Source of the DNA: Apricaphanius iberus
Taxonomy: Eukaryota; Chordata; Actinopteri; Cyprinodontiformes; Aphaniidae
Reading direction: 5' to 3'
Length of the DNA: 64,000 nucleotides
Assembly (NCBI GenBank): GCA_028564705.1
Contig: JAPXFQ010001355.1
Span: 1,054,001 to 1,118,000 of the forward strand
Under the pieces are notes generated by a model. That model did not search any database, had not been told where the DNA came from, and saw nothing but the letters and a program-made list of their open reading frames with translations. Shown here one piece after another: positions 34,031-47,399 of this stretch; the stretch's first letter is position 1; every line of letters starts with the position of its first letter. The position numbers were made by a program, and so were the translations under genes.

Positions 34031-37000
34031 AACAAACACGTTTCAATATAACATAAGAAGACGTAGATAAACACCTATAGTTATTACAGGAGACCTGCAG
34101 TTTCTACACAAATTTTGTTTTTATTTTTATTTGTTATCTGTTCAGCTTCTTGCATTTTGAGCTCAAGTAAATATATAGTGAACACCGTAAATTGTTGCTG
34201 GATGTTCTTTTATATACTGTTCTAATCTAGGACCGATATTTGCACATATTGTAGTGATCAGAAATCAGCTATATTAGCTGATGAGTCATGCTAATCTTTA
34301 CGAAAGTGTGTCCTTACGTTTCACGGTGATTAAACAATAATTCAAACCTATATAGCAGTGCAAGCAAGGACTGTCAATTGCCACAAATCAGTATAGCAGA
34401 TTAAACACAGTCCTAATGTGGGTAACATTACTTCAACAAATATGCTTAACCGTACTTTAACTACACGATAAAGGCATATAAACTCACCTTCTGGTATTTG
34501 CATACAACAATAAAATGAAATAAACAGAGAAAAACTTCTCTTTATGTCCTGCAGTGGGAGAGAAAAAAGGCAGACACTGAGCTGCACCTGTGCTGCATTC
34601 GAATTTGGGAGTTTGGGAGCATATGATATTTCAGCTTATAGTGAAAACACCATTAATGATGAAACTTAGAACAATTTGGGCCTTCCAACTCTGGTATTCA
34701 CTCAAAAATATAGTGAATGTGATCCCATAAAAGTGGAAGCGCAGCATTTTGCAAACCGGCATATGGCCTACCAGAAATACTTTTAAAAAAATCTTACTGT
34801 ACTGTACAAAGTAAGTTTTTTGCTTTTCACTTTTGTCTGAAATATTAAACTGAAGTTGATCTTTATTTCTGTGAGATTTGGATTTCATGGTATTTACAAC
34901 AATAATGGTAATGCTTCTTAATGAAATGAGTCTATTAAAAAGTTAAGTAGGGTTACTTGTAAAAATATTTCAGTTTTATGAATTTAAATTCTAAAGGCAA
35001 AAGGTCGGCTTGGGACTCGAAATCAGATCGTCTTTGAGGTGAAAAAAAACCGATCAGAATCTTTTCATGAAAACAATATTTTGCTTTCCCAGTATTTTTT
35101 TAGGACTCGTGTAGCCTTTATACCAAATACTTTTTCACACTTAGTCAAGTACGTTTTTGGGCAGTTACTCTTAAGTTACTGAGCCACCTTCAAAAGCAAA
35201 GGGTCTTTGGAACAGACGCAGGTCCTTCTTGTAATAAAAGATCTCATAGTTGGCTTTTCTGCAATCTGGTGATTGATAGGGTGAGAAATAGATGAAGTAT
35301 GCTGTAAGCCTCTGTTCAAGGTGAAATAATAAGACAAACTTTAAAAAATGCTTTAAATTGCATTGCTAGCATTGATCAGATTTAATGCACTTAGCAAAAG
35401 AAGCATCTTGCAAACCTTTTCACTTATAATTAAGTATTTCAATCAAATTTACAATTAGTTATCTAATAAAGAATAATAAAGAAATAATAAAGAAATCAAA
35501 CCTCTGCCACATGTGCCATACTATGATGTGGTGTCCACCTTTTTTCAAGTTGTTTGTGGCATGAGAGGAGTTGTACTTACTTGTATTTAGAAGTTACCAA
35601 GGGGGAAAAAAAAGTAACAGCATCACACGGTTCTGGTCCATTTCAAATATAACAAAGATGCCCAGAGCCCATGAGTGACTATTGGTGCTGGGTTAAGAAG
35701 AGTTGATGCAATCCAATTGTAAGCATGCCATAAACAAACAATTTCTCCAGTTACAGCATCTAATATGTTTTGTTTGACCTTTTTACAATTAAATCTAGAG
35801 TTCTGATGATTCGCAGCACTTTGGATTCTTTTTGTATCAAAACCCTCTTTAGAAAGCGGGCTGTAAAACTTGCACAGTTTCTTTGACACATTCTGACAAG
35901 GCCATAAAGTAAACCCCAATTGATTTGGAGAGCTAATTAGAGAAGGCCAGTGAGACACAGCGAGACAGAAGAGGCTTATAGATCGGACAGCTTGTAGCTG
36001 TAAGTCTGAACAATACCCACGCGCTCTTGTGTGGCGACCAATCACTTCTATTCACATTTAACTGTCAATTACTGCTGGTGCTTTGATGCAACAAAGAAAG
36101 AAATGGACGTCTAAATAAAGACGGAAAAGAACACTATTCAACAGTAAATATAAAGAAATGTAGATAGGAATAAATTATGTAAAATATGTGAGAGAAAAAA
36201 AAGATAGCTGCACAGACAGCTGACTATGCTATAGAACTAAAAAGCAGAGCTTCGGAGGTTCCCCAGGAAATAAAATGGAAGACCAAGTAGATTTGTGGAA
36301 TTATTGACACGATTAGAGCAAGAGTATTTCTCTTTACTGAGTCGTCAAGATTGTTTTGTTTTTTGAATTAGCATTGCTCTCTAATAACTAGTGCAATTAT
36401 GATGAGGAAGCCCAACTGTCCTATCGACATTTACTAAGTATAATGTTAAAAAAATGCTAAAAATACAATTTTGCCAAGTTCAATCCCGTACTGGTAGTAG
36501 TATTTGTTCTTTAACGGAATGTAGCTATATCCTGAGTTTACGTCTACACAGCAGTGTAGAGCTTTATTTAGGTATTTAGAGGGTTTTAACCAATTGCCGC
36601 TGGCTGTTCTACTTTGTGACCGCATACCATGGAGGCCGCCATTGCTCCGCCATTGCTCCTCCATTGCTGTAGTATCTCCATTTGGCCGCTAGGCCCCCAT
36701 TGAAAAGCATTGGACTTTAGACACGTTAAAAACAACTTTAATGCCTGGTGCCCATTTTTTTTAAAACTTTCTATGGCTACATATTCTTCCTGAGATAACG
36801 CTGGGCTAGTCAAAAACATAGGCACCAGGCTGGTTTTCATAAGATAATTTTTTGAAATCTTGCATAATTAATGAGGGGCCGGACTTTGATTGACAGGCCG
36901 TTTCCTTGGACTTTAATTATAGTAACACTACATTTTAATAATTATTTTAAGTGACTAGTTCTTACCTTTTGAGGTTTGAGAAATAGGAGAACCGTCGGAG

Positions 37001-37390
37001 GAGCGCAGATACGGCAACAGTCAGGCATGGGGCTATTATCCTTTAGCTTAGCTAGCCAAGTTTAGCATCAGAGCTTGAACTAGGATACCTTTTGTAAGAA
37101 TGGTGAGAAGGCTTCCTAAGAACAGTGATGTAAACCGTCCATGAATCATTTGTGCCTAAAAGCTTCCAGAAAAAGAAATAATCAACATTGTCTGAAGCTT
37201 CGGCTGATGAGCAGAAAACATTGAATAGGTGTGAACAAAATGCGGTGCATTTGTAGATAAAACACTGAAATGGTAATCCAAAAAGAAGTATTTGGTGACT
37301 GTTGGGCACCAGTTAGCACAGTCTTTCTGTACATATCATACTGTTATTTCCCATACTGGCATTCACAGCACGACTTTGATAGCTTCCTAT
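34031..37390. other. No gene recognised; repeat-like GC shift 36590-36930
   Basis: At 36625-36660 the string GCTCCGCCATTGCTCCTCC contains a local duplication of CCATTGCTCC. Around 36890 GGGGCCGGACTTTGATTGACAGG looks like a dispersed element. The long minus-strand frame at 35623-36045 has no splice context or domain. Confidence 0.25.
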
Positions 37391-37394
37391 TCAG

Positions 37395-37735
37395 CCGAAT
37401 GACCCTCTTTCTTAGTTTTGCACTTTAGATAAAAAAGAGTGTATGATTATACATTTCCAATATTTACTTTTTGCTTATTTTTATATTTCTGCATACTTAC
37501 ATTTCAAAATTAGGGAGTCAAGTTCAGGTATGAAAATATTTGACATTATAGATATTGTAGAACGTAACTGCATTATGGAACATAGAAATAACGACAGTTA
37601 CTTTGCTGAGTAACTAATTATTTTTACAGTGTGGTAACTAAGTTAATAACTCAATTAATTTTTGGAAAAAGTAATTTGTAAATATTGCTAATGAAAATTT
37701 TAATGTAAGATGCCCAACACTGCTTGACAGTAACA
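37395..37735. repeat. Dispersed repeat, partner of 30190-30555
   Basis: Same order of blocks as the partner, ending GTAAGATGCCCAACACTGCT, the better preserved terminus. No coding content. Confidence 0.75.
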
Positions 37736-39560
37736 TTTTAGACCTCATTTGGAGTAAGAAACCCACGCAGATGCATAAACATTAGCCTCAAAAACCCAAA
37801 GATCTAAGCTTCAGTTTTTATTATTTAGCAGCTGTTCTTAAAATAATGCAGTTTTGGCTTCACCCTCATTTGCACTCCTCTCCACAATCTGGCTTGTAAT
37901 GGAGTCCAATACTGTTGGGCTAGTTTCTTTATCAGCATTGGCTCATTTGTCTATTCCATCTGCCACAGACTAACAAAAAATATAAAAATGAAAACTTCTT
38001 TAAAGATATGAAAGAAATTTAGACGATCAGGTCAAGTCATTTCTTTGCTCCTTCTCTAGTTGCCTTCTCAGTTTGGTCTAAACTAGGTATTGTATCAGTC
38101 ACAGACATAAGGATGTATTGGGGGTAGGTTATTGACACATTGTCAAAGATTACTGGGGAGCAGATATAGCCTGCAGCTACCATTGCTCTCTTTGAAGCTG
38201 ACCATCATTCATTTGTTTGCAAGGCATCTCATACTCCTGAAGTGGAAATCTGTTTCAGCACCATCACATACATATTAGATCAGATAAATTCTCTATTTTG
38301 CTAAATTGGAAAGACTGAGATGTTGAAAGGCAGTATACTGTGGAGCTCCTTTAATGATTAAGCAGGGAAGCTGGACTTCCGTGAGGTTTTAGATTGATCG
38401 TCCAGTTTGAACTCTGTTTGATAGCAGCTTTTCTTTTTTCTTTTCATCTTTTTTTGTCATCTTTCAGATATCTGTTTTCTGTGGATCCAACAGATACAAG
38501 TTTGGAGTTTTGTTTGCGTATCTATAATTAATTATGTCTGTCATTATAGTTTGTCTCTGGAGTTTCGTCTGTAAAATTCAAAATTCAAACAAGATTGTTT
38601 TTAAAGAACAAACAAAAAAAACGCTCACATGTTTTAACAGAAGCAAGATTTTAAAGATTTATTGCCCCAGGCACTCTCATAGAGTTACATTGTGAGATTC
38701 TTTTTTTTTTCAAAGTTTGGACCTTACAATGCATTTCAATGGGCACGGAAGTGCTTGCCCCAATGTGATTTTGTAATACGCTCTGATGCGTACAGCTTTA
38801 GATATGCGTGTCTCTGCCTACAGCAGGCACACGGCTAGTGACAAACCACGGGAGCTGGATACAAACGAAAAGAGACACAAAATGCAGAAATAAAAAATTA
38901 TAATTTTGTCATATAGCTCAAGACAATACTGTTCGAGAGAAAAACAGCAGGAGAAACTTGACGTAAAATAGCACGGACCTGATTATCAGCTAAATATAAA
39001 TACCAATAAGCAGTAAAACAAAAGTAAAAAGTGTTGTATTAATGTGGAATTATGCATTTTGGGTCACTGTATAGCTTGAGTACATTTCATAGTAAGGTAC
39101 CGCTGCGTTACAAATGCTCATTATTCAGTTAAAGTAATGTTTTCAGACTTAAATTACTGCTAATAGTTAGCAGTAACTAATGGCACATAGCGGAGGTAGC
39201 TGTGTAGATGCACAACTTCACAATAAGAGCATGTAGTCATATTGTTTAGATTGAGAGTTTATTTGCTGAGTGTTTACATTTTGGAAAAAAGGGAATTGTG
39301 ACATTTTATTACTAAGTCTATATTACGTTTGATTTATTTAATATTTAACACAGCTGCATTGCATTTGTTCTTATTTTTCATATGAGATCACACATATCAT
39401 CTCCCTCCTCACATTTACATCACCTAAAGCTGTATCAGCAGCTTTTTGGAAATAATAAAGAACAATAGAAATATAATAGTCTTTTCTCGACCACATTTTC
39501 TCACACTCTGAATGGCTTTAAGTGGAGCTCTGGCAGGTTCTCCCAGTGTTAACAGTGATC
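37736..39560. other. No gene recognised
   Basis: At 38640-38800 the strings TTTATTGCCCCAGGCACTCT, CATAGAGTTACATTGTG and GCATTTCAATGGGCACGG look repeat-derived. The rest is AT-rich and unassigned. Confidence 0.3.
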
Positions 39561-39564
39561 CCAT

Positions 39565-39715
39565 CCTGAACCAGAACCTCTATAGACAGCTCAGTGTTTC
39601 CTCCTCTACAGTAGCAGTCTGTTCTCGCAAAACTGTTGAAGCCTCTGACTGAAATCATTCTATTGTCGTAGAATAGTCCCATTTAGGGATGATCAGGGTT
39701 GTTCAACATGATTGA
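39565..39715 (-). mobile_element. Rex1/Babar-like LINE fragment
   Basis: Contains GAAGCCTCTGACTGAAATCA, TTGTCGTAGAATAGTC and GATGATCAGGGTTGTTCA. These are colinear with GAAGCCTCTGTTGCTGTAGG and CTCAGGGTTGTCC in the 54-kb copy. Minus-strand orientation, short and dead. Confidence 0.65.
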
Positions 39716-40059
39716 GAAACAGTCAGCTTTAAATGCAGAAAATTTTCGGCAGTTAATTTTCCTTAGCAACTGGCTAAAAGATAAAACAATCTATGAATCA
39801 CTCCTTTTTTTTAATGAAAAAGAGCTATGGTTATTGGTTATTGTCCCTTTACACCGCAAATTGTATTTATTATTACTTTTGTCATATTTGGAATGTTAAT
39901 TAGTCAGGATTAACTCACAGCTACCCTGTAATTAATTAGGTAAAAAAAAAATGTAATCGTGTGGAAGCTAACATTTAACCATCATAGTCATAGCCCCCCC
40001 TGGAGAAAATTCCACCAGTCGCCACTGGGCAAGAAGCCAGAGAAGACTGTTCGGTTGCT
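39716..40059. other. No feature recognised
   Basis: AT-rich. A 66-codon plus-strand frame at 39699-39899 has no recognisable domain or splice context. Confidence 0.3.
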
Positions 40060-40195
40060 TGTATTCACTTAGCGCACCACTAGTGGAGGTAATTCTTACA
40101 CTAAGAGGCTTTGACTTTTACTCAAATAAAAATATGTTGAAGTAATACAGCTCTTACTTGAGAACAGGTTTTGCGTACTCTACCCACCTCCGATC
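40060..40195. mobile_element. Right-end fragment of a GTGGGTAGAGTA-type element
   Basis: Contains TTTTACTCAAATAAAAATAT, GCTCTTACTTGAGAACAGG and TGCGTACTCTACCCACCTCC. The last is the inverse of the GAGGTGGGTAG terminus at 33842. Confidence 0.6.
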
Positions 40196-40534
40196 GCAAC
40201 ATAAAACCATGCCAGAATACTTCCAAATGTTGCGTGATTGAGAGCAATGAGGAGAGAGAGATTTTTCAGTGGCAGAACTTGTGATTCAAGAACGGAGAAA
40301 ACGTCCCAATTCAGGGACTGTGGACCATACTAAGTTTTTTTTTTCTGACAACTCTGGATCAAATGAATTGCAGCGGTGATAAGCAGCATTCCATGTAAAT
40401 AAAATGGCAGCGATTCATAATTATCAAATGACAAGTCCAAATAATATTGAAATATATATTCATTACATGAGCAGAACTGCAGATTTAGAGACTGATGGTA
40501 GAGCTCAGCAAAGGTGGTATACTGCATCTGTAGC

Positions 40535-41690
40535 CTACCCATAGACTATATATTAGATAGACAGAGCCTTGATGATGTCACCTATAGGTCTCTGAAAAGG
40601 CAAATTGAGGCCAACTGGGCCGTCTCCACAACCGCCATCGTGTCACATGTCTCGACACGCCCGGAAAAGTAAAAAAATGGGCAAAGAGGTGGAACTAAGA
40701 GTGGGGCTGTGAGGGTGGGGTTGGATGATTGACACTCTGAGCCAATGTAATTAAGAGCTATTCGAACTAACATGGAGCTAAGTGAAGCTAACAGAGGTTA
40801 GCGAGCGCGTTAAAAAAGTAAACTGCGGTTGAGCGTCTCTGCTAACCCTTTGCCTTCTAGGCAGATTCAATAATTTTGTCAAATAAAATCATGAAGCCTT
40901 GTCGGTCCACAACTTTCACTAAAACAATGGGGAGACTAAGTCACGCCCTTCTACTTCCGATCCATGGGTCCTCGACTGCCAAAAAATATGAATGAGAGTT
41001 AATGGAGTGATAAAAGTTATTTTCTGATCCAGTTTGAAATGCACCGTTGATCGAACATATGATGTCAGTGAATTTAAAAAAAAATTTTGATGTAGAGAAA
41101 ATGCTGATTTTCGACCGGAGGCAAAAGTTACTTTAGGTTTTGTGTGAAAACGTTTAGCGGACTGCAACTGCAGAAGATGAAGGAGAGAGAGGGTTGTAAA
41201 CTCCAGGACGAAGAAAGAGTATTAAACACGGAGAAAACCTCGAAAATCTGACCATGTGGAAAGTAGCAGCTATGTCGGGGGTAAAGCAGTTGGTGGAGTG
41301 ATGGCCAGCATGGAGGAGAAGCTCTACAAGGTCTAGGTTAGTGTTTTACGTGCTATACCTAGTGCTAACTCCCGTTAGCCAAATGGCATCATATGTGCAA
41401 CTTCTGACTTCTCATTTGTAGGCATTTTAAATGTGAATTTTTACAATTAAATAAATCCCAAATCACTGGACAAACACATTCGAAATGTACATCATTAGTT
41501 ATCAGTTAGATTGAAGTACAACATATGTGTGATTCAGGACGTAAGACAAAGCAGACCAGAAAATACATTTTATCGCTCCGTTGACTTCCATTCATTATTT
41601 TTTCGGTTTGGGGACCCATGGGCCGACCGGAAGGGGAGGAGACTTAGGCTCCCCATTCTTAAAAATCGATATGTAAGTTCTCCCCTCATC
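40535..41690. repeat. Large dispersed repeat starting CCCATAGACTATATAT
   Basis: Its left part is the inverse of the 25.9-kb end. Its right part (41385-41670) matches 31062-31292 directly. Its interior is GC-richer, with GAGTGATGGCCAGCATGGAG near 41300. These links suggest a 1.1-kb composite or full-length non-coding element whose parts are also found separately at 25.3-25.96 and 31.06-31.29 kb. Confidence 0.55.
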
Positions 41691-44079
41691 TTAGTGAATG
41701 AAGGGGGAACTGCAATTTTGTGACTTCCAGGTTTGCATCACATGGAGTTTTACCCTTGAGCCTTCACAAAGATATTCTACAAAAGGAAGATGCCGCGATC
41801 ACATGTCACTCACAAACACAGACACACAACAAGATCATAACGGTGGCTCAGTTGTGACATCACTGTGGCTGGTTTTGGAGTACAAAAAGCCTCTTTCCAC
41901 CGGCCCTACAGCAGAACGGTCCTTCGGGAACACTCCCGAACCTTCCTATGGCCAGCCTGCCCTGAATGTGGGTAATAAAGTTCAGATGGCCTATAGGTGG
42001 ATTTAAGTTTTGTTTTGGGGAGCTCTGTTAAATGGCTAAATGTAACCTCAGCATTTGGCAGTGGGGCGATCTGGTCTAATAAATCAGGACCTGTTGACAG
42101 AACAAGGCAAAGACACGAGACCTTAAAGATGAAAATAAGGGGTGTTTTTAAAACTCAACTATTACACCATATCACATTAGCAATGACCCCTGGCCAGCTC
42201 AGACAGCAGTCATTCATCCCCATTTTCCAAAAGCCAACACACATACTGTCCAACAGAATGAATGGATGACTGAGGGTGTGCATTCTCCTGAACTCAGCTC
42301 TTTATGCCATTTCTTTCTTCACATCATTTGCAGCTGGAGTTAATCTGGAGTACTCTGCTCATTGAAGTCTCAAGCAGCACGTCTAGGTTTCCCAAGTCTG
42401 AAGCCTCCCAGTGTTTGCACCATTTAATATGTTCTGTTGGTTCCCATAGATGTATTTCATCTTAACATCTGTAACCAACAGAGTCAGATAGCAATCAATC
42501 TAATCTTTAACTAGTGTTTGAAAGACATTACTTTTTCATAACGTCATTACATGCAAGCCAGCTAGAAAGTTACAAGTTATCCTTTAACTATTAGGTGACT
42601 ATATGTAGGAATTCTTCATGCTAAGTTACATGTATGATTTGCTACTTTTTAACCCTCAAACCTAAGATTCAGCCGCTGCCAATGTAGCCTTTTGGTAATC
42701 AATGACCAAAGAATTTTTATTTTCTTAAATATGAAAATACTGCATATATTTTCAATAAGACCAACTCAATAATTGAAAGTAATTTCAGTAGAAACATGAA
42801 TCACTCTTAAAACACACATTTGTCAAATATCTTTTACTTCCTGAACTCAATCTGGATTATCATATATAACACGCTCTATATCCAGCTGCATTAATGCATA
42901 CAGGTAAAGCTGCTAACAGATAATCATTGATGTAATGTTAGATTAGAATTTCTGTTTAATTTTATAATATTCACTCAATGTCACCAATTTAGCTGTGTGC
43001 TTTTGGTCATTGTCTGCTTGAATGACCCAATCGTGCCGCAGCTTTGACTTCCTGGCTTATGATGTAGGATAGTCATCATAGTATTTACTGATAATGTAAT
43101 CTATTTTTGAAAGTTCACAAGTCTCTTCTACAGCAAAACACTCAGAAAATGATGTTACATCACAGTGGGGATAGTATTCTCAGGTTTAGTCAGTGTGCTC
43201 AAGTAGTTATAGTTTTAACAGACCACAGGACATGTCTCCAAAGAAACAAGAGTCCCAGAATATCTTTGCAGACCGCAATCCGGCTTTTTATTTTGCATAT
43301 CGGAGTAAAGTCAAGTTTATACTCCTCCATCTGCGTAGGTACGGATAGATGCAACAGCACTATCCTTCAAAGCAAGGGCTCTCCATTACCTATGCAAGCA
43401 TGGACGGAGTAGAAACAAATTTTTAACTATCCCTCGAATGCATCAGAGAGCGCACGCCTGTGATTGGTCAGCCCAACAACACCCCGGGATCATTTCACCG
43501 GAAAAGGAGCTTTATAGCTGATTTAATTAGCAGTCAATGCAGCTCTTGGCACTAGATGCTTTTTATTTCAAGGCCGGTTTACCTAATATGGTCTTTCTTA
43601 ATATGGCGATTTTGAACACCAGGAGATGAAGAGAACAACAAAACAGACCACTGTAATTGTTTACAGTGTTATATTAGCTGTAGTAAGAAGCTTTCCAGTT
43701 CAATCAAAAATCACTTTCTGTAGGCCATTGGAATTGTGTTTATAAGCTGAAGAAGTAAATAAACTTTAACTGACCGAAGACGTTGCTGCAATTGTAGGTA
43801 GATTGGAAAAGACCAGCACCCCTGCTGCCTTGGGGGTGGAATTGCTTTGCAACACTCAAACACCAGCGGAGAAGTATCTATCAATAGGTGTATGTGTGAG
43901 TGCAAACTGGCTGTTGTAGAAGTATAAACTAAGCTTAATGGCTTCTTCTTCTCTGAATGAACTTTCAGCCCATCCTACTACAGGACGCATTTCACTGAGA
44001 ATAATGACATTTGCATCAAACAGCATAATTATTCTTGTGTTGCATTTGGAAATGTTGCAACAAAACTCTGGGACATCCA
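41691..44079. other. No gene recognised
   Basis: Around 43280-43500 strings such as GTCAAGTTTATACTCCTCC and CGCCTGTGATTGGTCAG look like a fish non-autonomous DNA element. Plus-strand frames at 41698-42269 lack domains and splice support. Confidence 0.3.
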
Positions 44080-44470
44080 TCTTCATGTACAGTATGATGG
44101 TCGGACAATGCAGTGGTGCTCATACTTGCGTAAAATTGCTCAAACAAATGAATGTAGCACCATCAGGTATTCGGAAATCGTCCCCAAGAACGACCCAGAT
44201 TAGACTTCTCTTCTACATATGTTACCTGATTTATTCTGATTTTCAGTTGGATTTGTTACAGAAAACAGCAGCTTACTTGATGTGCTGCCTTCAAATACAT
44301 CCACACATGTGCTTCTATTTCACTTTGATGTTAAGATTCAGATTAAAAGAAGCTTACAGAGCAATGGATTTCCCAAAAGCCATTGTAAGCTAAGTGTACA
44401 CAAACATCTGAATTTGAAGAAAGCAATAAAAAGCTAGTGAAGATTTTTGGAAAGAGGACAGAACAGGTAG
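44080..44470 (+). mobile_element. Tc1-type element remnant (non-coding part)
   Basis: The ordered strings TGTACAGTATGATGGTCGGA, CATACTTGCGTAAAATTGCT, CAAACAAATGAATGTAGCAC, CCATCAGGTATTCGGAAATC and AATACATCCACACATGTGCT match the non-transposase part of a widespread fish Tc1-type element. The 151-codon open frame at 43938-44393 runs through this and is not a gene. Confidence 0.6.
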
Positions 44471-45235
44471 AGGAGGTGCATACAAAGCAGGCAGGGGTTT
44501 AAACTCAACACTCATACAGAAAACATCTCATAAAATTGTAAAACCATTGGAGCAATGGTTACAGAGCTGAGGAAAGCCAAATAGTATAGATCAAATTTGA
44601 CAGGGAGGTGCTGACATCTAATACAGGCAGGCGAGACATTCGCATACAGCTAAGCTAGGAAACGGTTCAGTGTATGCGCCAGCCCAGGTTTAAATTGAAT
44701 TAAGCAATGCCTACCACATGAAAATGTTTTTCATGGAGTTCCCAAAAACACTGTTAGGAAAGAATTGTTCAATGTTGAGTCAGAAATTCATCCTAGCATG
44801 TGAACTCAGATAAAACAGTTTGATAATTATTTAAAGGATAATTTTTGTCTCATCAGTGAGGTGCAGAAACTAAGAATGAATTCATGCCTTTATACACATA
44901 TCTTCTCCAAGAGATTTAGGCTCGCATATGTCTGCATGCGCTGAAAGCTGCAGGTGGTTCTTATTATCACCTTGACAGTTTGATTTACAGGATTTAAACA
45001 AGCACACATCCCTTTGACCGCATCTGTCTCACACAAACAGTCCACAGTGGGCACACAGACCTGTAAACCTGCCACTCTTTAACCACACACATTATGCAAA
45101 CAGTAACTGCAGTGCACTGCCAATCTATTATGCTGTTTGCCTCCTTACACACACGCACAGTCCTTTGGTTTCCTTGGGAACAGTCCATTAGTCCATTTAG
45201 CCGTGTGTCCTATTAGCATCAACCTCCCATCTGTC
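44471..45235. other. No feature recognised
   Basis: No exon or repeat end recognised; non-repetitive in appearance from about 44880. Confidence 0.3.
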
Positions 45236-45640
45236 TACCCAGCCTCAAAGGAGCATCAGTGTGTGTCTGTGTTGTCTATGTATCTCCCTACATATGTGTA
45301 GGTCTATTTGTGTCCACGCCGAATGTTTGTATGTGTGAGTTGCTGATCAACCCCCCCATGCCCATTTTCACAAACTAATCTAATATCAGATTAACTTCCA
45401 TCAATTCCCACCTGCACCAGCGACACTGCACATAATTATTATCCCTGACCTCTCTGGTTGGCTGCTTGCCTCCCGTCCCATCCACCAATTAAACTGCGCA
45501 GCTGACGTGCCAGCTGACTGCCACTTCCTGCCCTGTGTCCAATTAGATTGGATCAAGGAGGTGACCCCGTCAAGGGGAGGCTGGATGAGGCTGTCGACCC
45601 TTAAGGTCAAGGAGAGTGAGAATAACTGCTTGTTAATGGG
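45236..45640. other. Candidate conserved non-coding block
   Basis: Non-repetitive, balanced composition, no credible exon. Many regulatory-like words are present: CAATTAAACTGCGCAGCTGA, GCCAGCTGACTGCC, CCAATTAGATTGGATC and ACATAATTATTATCC (E-box CAGCTG and homeodomain TAAT cores). Enhancer function is an inference. Confidence 0.35.
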
Positions 45641-45984
45641 GTAACAATCACACAGGCGAACCTTTTTCTTAATGGGATCATTACATCTTTACAACAGGAT
45701 AATTTCAGGAGATGTTTCATCTTCCTGGACCTAATACACTGTCAAATCTGATTTTATTCAAACCCCAACAACCCCAAAGACATTACTTTGAGCTTGACTT
45801 TGAGGAAAAGTAACATTTCGCTACAAATCATAAACTTAAAGAACCAACGGAAAGTGAATTGATGGTCAAGCCTCCAAAGTTTAATTTTTTTTTTTACACT
45901 CCCCCCTTTTAACGTCTTGAGTTCACTACTCAAATAATGTGAACTAGAGATTTTGCCAAGATGAGCAAAGAAGCTGCAGCTCCT

Positions 45985-46215
45985 TATGTTGCATTCACAC
46001 CGCCCCAAACGGCAGCGTCAGTTGCGGCAACATAACATGTAAAGTCTATGGTCGAGTCCGTCAGAGGTCCGTCAGAGTCTCTGCGGTGCGTTGGCTCTGT
46101 CAACTTTTCAAGCGTTACTCTCGTTTCAAGCGGCAAACACAAGGAACACAGAAGTTTAGCTAGCTGAACTTTTGACGGACTTGACACAGTGCTGCAACCA
46201 ATCAGAGCGTCTCGC
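45985..46215. mobile_element. MITE-like repeat starting TTGCATTCACACCGCC
   Basis: The GC-rich segment GCATTCACACCGCCCCAAAC, AACATGTAAAGTCTATGG, CGTCAGAGGTCCGTCAGAG, AAGCGGCAAACAC, CTTTTGACGGACTTGACA and CCAATCAGAGCGTCTCG is typical of a dispersed fish non-autonomous element, with CCGTCAGAG- and TTGACGGAC-type words in both orientations. The ends are not exactly defined. Confidence 0.5.
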
Positions 46216-46496
46216 TGTAGTGACGTTGCCCGACATCAACCATGTAAACCATGTATGTAAACCCAAACTTTACATACACACTGACAGAAGCACAGACTAG
46301 CGCCACCGGTCCACCAGCAGGCAATTCAGGTGAATTCAGGTAACTTTCAACCCCCAGTCTGAAGTCTGTTGCCTCAGTGGGAATGGTGTGTTCAGGGTAA
46401 TATTCAGTATTAGGTGTCTGCCAGGCCACACACCAACGGCCCAGGGAGGGGACTGTCCATTCAGTTATCGGGTCAACCCAAGAAAGATTACAATGC
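46216..46496. other. No feature recognised
   Basis: The minus-strand frames here have no domain. A local duplication GGTGAATTCAG/GGTGAATTCAG lies at about 46325-46340. Confidence 0.3.
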
Positions 46497-46800
46497 CCAT
46501 GTAAATTAAGTAGCAACAATGCAATGTATTGACCCAAGACAACCAATAGAGGGTACTGCAGGATATAAATTGGGATTTTTGGTGGCAGAAAATAAGATAC
46601 TCTAATATGGCTGTATGCCAAAATGGACATTGGAGCTTTGCTAGCACAAGCAGAGATAATGCTAACACATCACCAGTCTAAGAGTTTGTAGAACCCTTAA
46701 ATCACATTCTAGTTCACACTCAATACCAATCGGTGGTGGTAATGCACCGGTTTGTTGCTTTCCAGTCACCAATAAACCCCACAAAGGAAGAAGAAGAAGG
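46497..46800. repeat. Dispersed repeat, copy B of the 7893-8215 family
   Basis: Same block order as copy A, ending in CGGTGGTGGTAATGCACCGG, CACCAATAAACC and GAAGAAGAAG. Copy B has the better preserved right end. Confidence 0.75.
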
Positions 46801-47395
46801 GTACATGTCAGTGGTAGTTATGATGAAAACTTTGAGAAATACAATCAAGGCCAATTACAAAGGTTTTCAGTGGCAGGTTATGTTGGACTGTGGACGTGAG
46901 ACTTGTGGACAAACTGTTTTATTGGACTACATTGATTGGACCCTTGTGGATGGAAGAAAAACAGTTTTTGTTCGAGATTTTTCTGTTCTGTCAATGACTT
47001 GGAAAGATGAGTTGTGTGTTATATAATATTTCTGAGTGGTTTGTAAAACCATTTACCTTGTCTATTGTTAACAGTTTATTCAAAATAGCATACATAATTG
47101 TCCCATCAGTTTTCCAATCATGTACAATATGTATATGAATGCAGAAAGGCTGCATCAAAGAAAGGCAGATTTGACCTGGAAGTATGTAACCTATAGGCAA
47201 CAGGATTTAAAAAACACTAGGAGTTTAAAAAAAGCTATTGTTTTTGATTACCTCAGGAAACTTTTAATAACATCTTAAAAATGACAATGGTTCAAGTTTA
47301 TTTAACTCCCTATTAATCAGAACATATTTACCGCCACGTTGTAATGGTTCAATGTAATACATTAAGGTTTGTGTTTGTAATGTAACTGACTGAAA
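46801..47395. other. No feature recognised
   Basis: Contains a 97-codon frame (46733-47026) that starts inside the repeat and has no domain. The rest is AT-rich. Confidence 0.3.
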
Positions 47396-47399
47396 AGTT

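Noticed and set aside
33842..35190. A complete 1.35-kb GAGGTGGGTAG element
   Set aside because: The right end near 35180 does not show the inverse terminus CTACCCACCTC, so only the left fragment is annotated.
35623..36045. 140-codon minus-strand frame
   Set aside because: No recognisable domain, no flanking splice sites and no coding-like composition.
43938..44393. 151-codon plus-strand frame
   Set aside because: Runs through a Tc1-type non-coding remnant; the sequence matches that repeat, not a gene.
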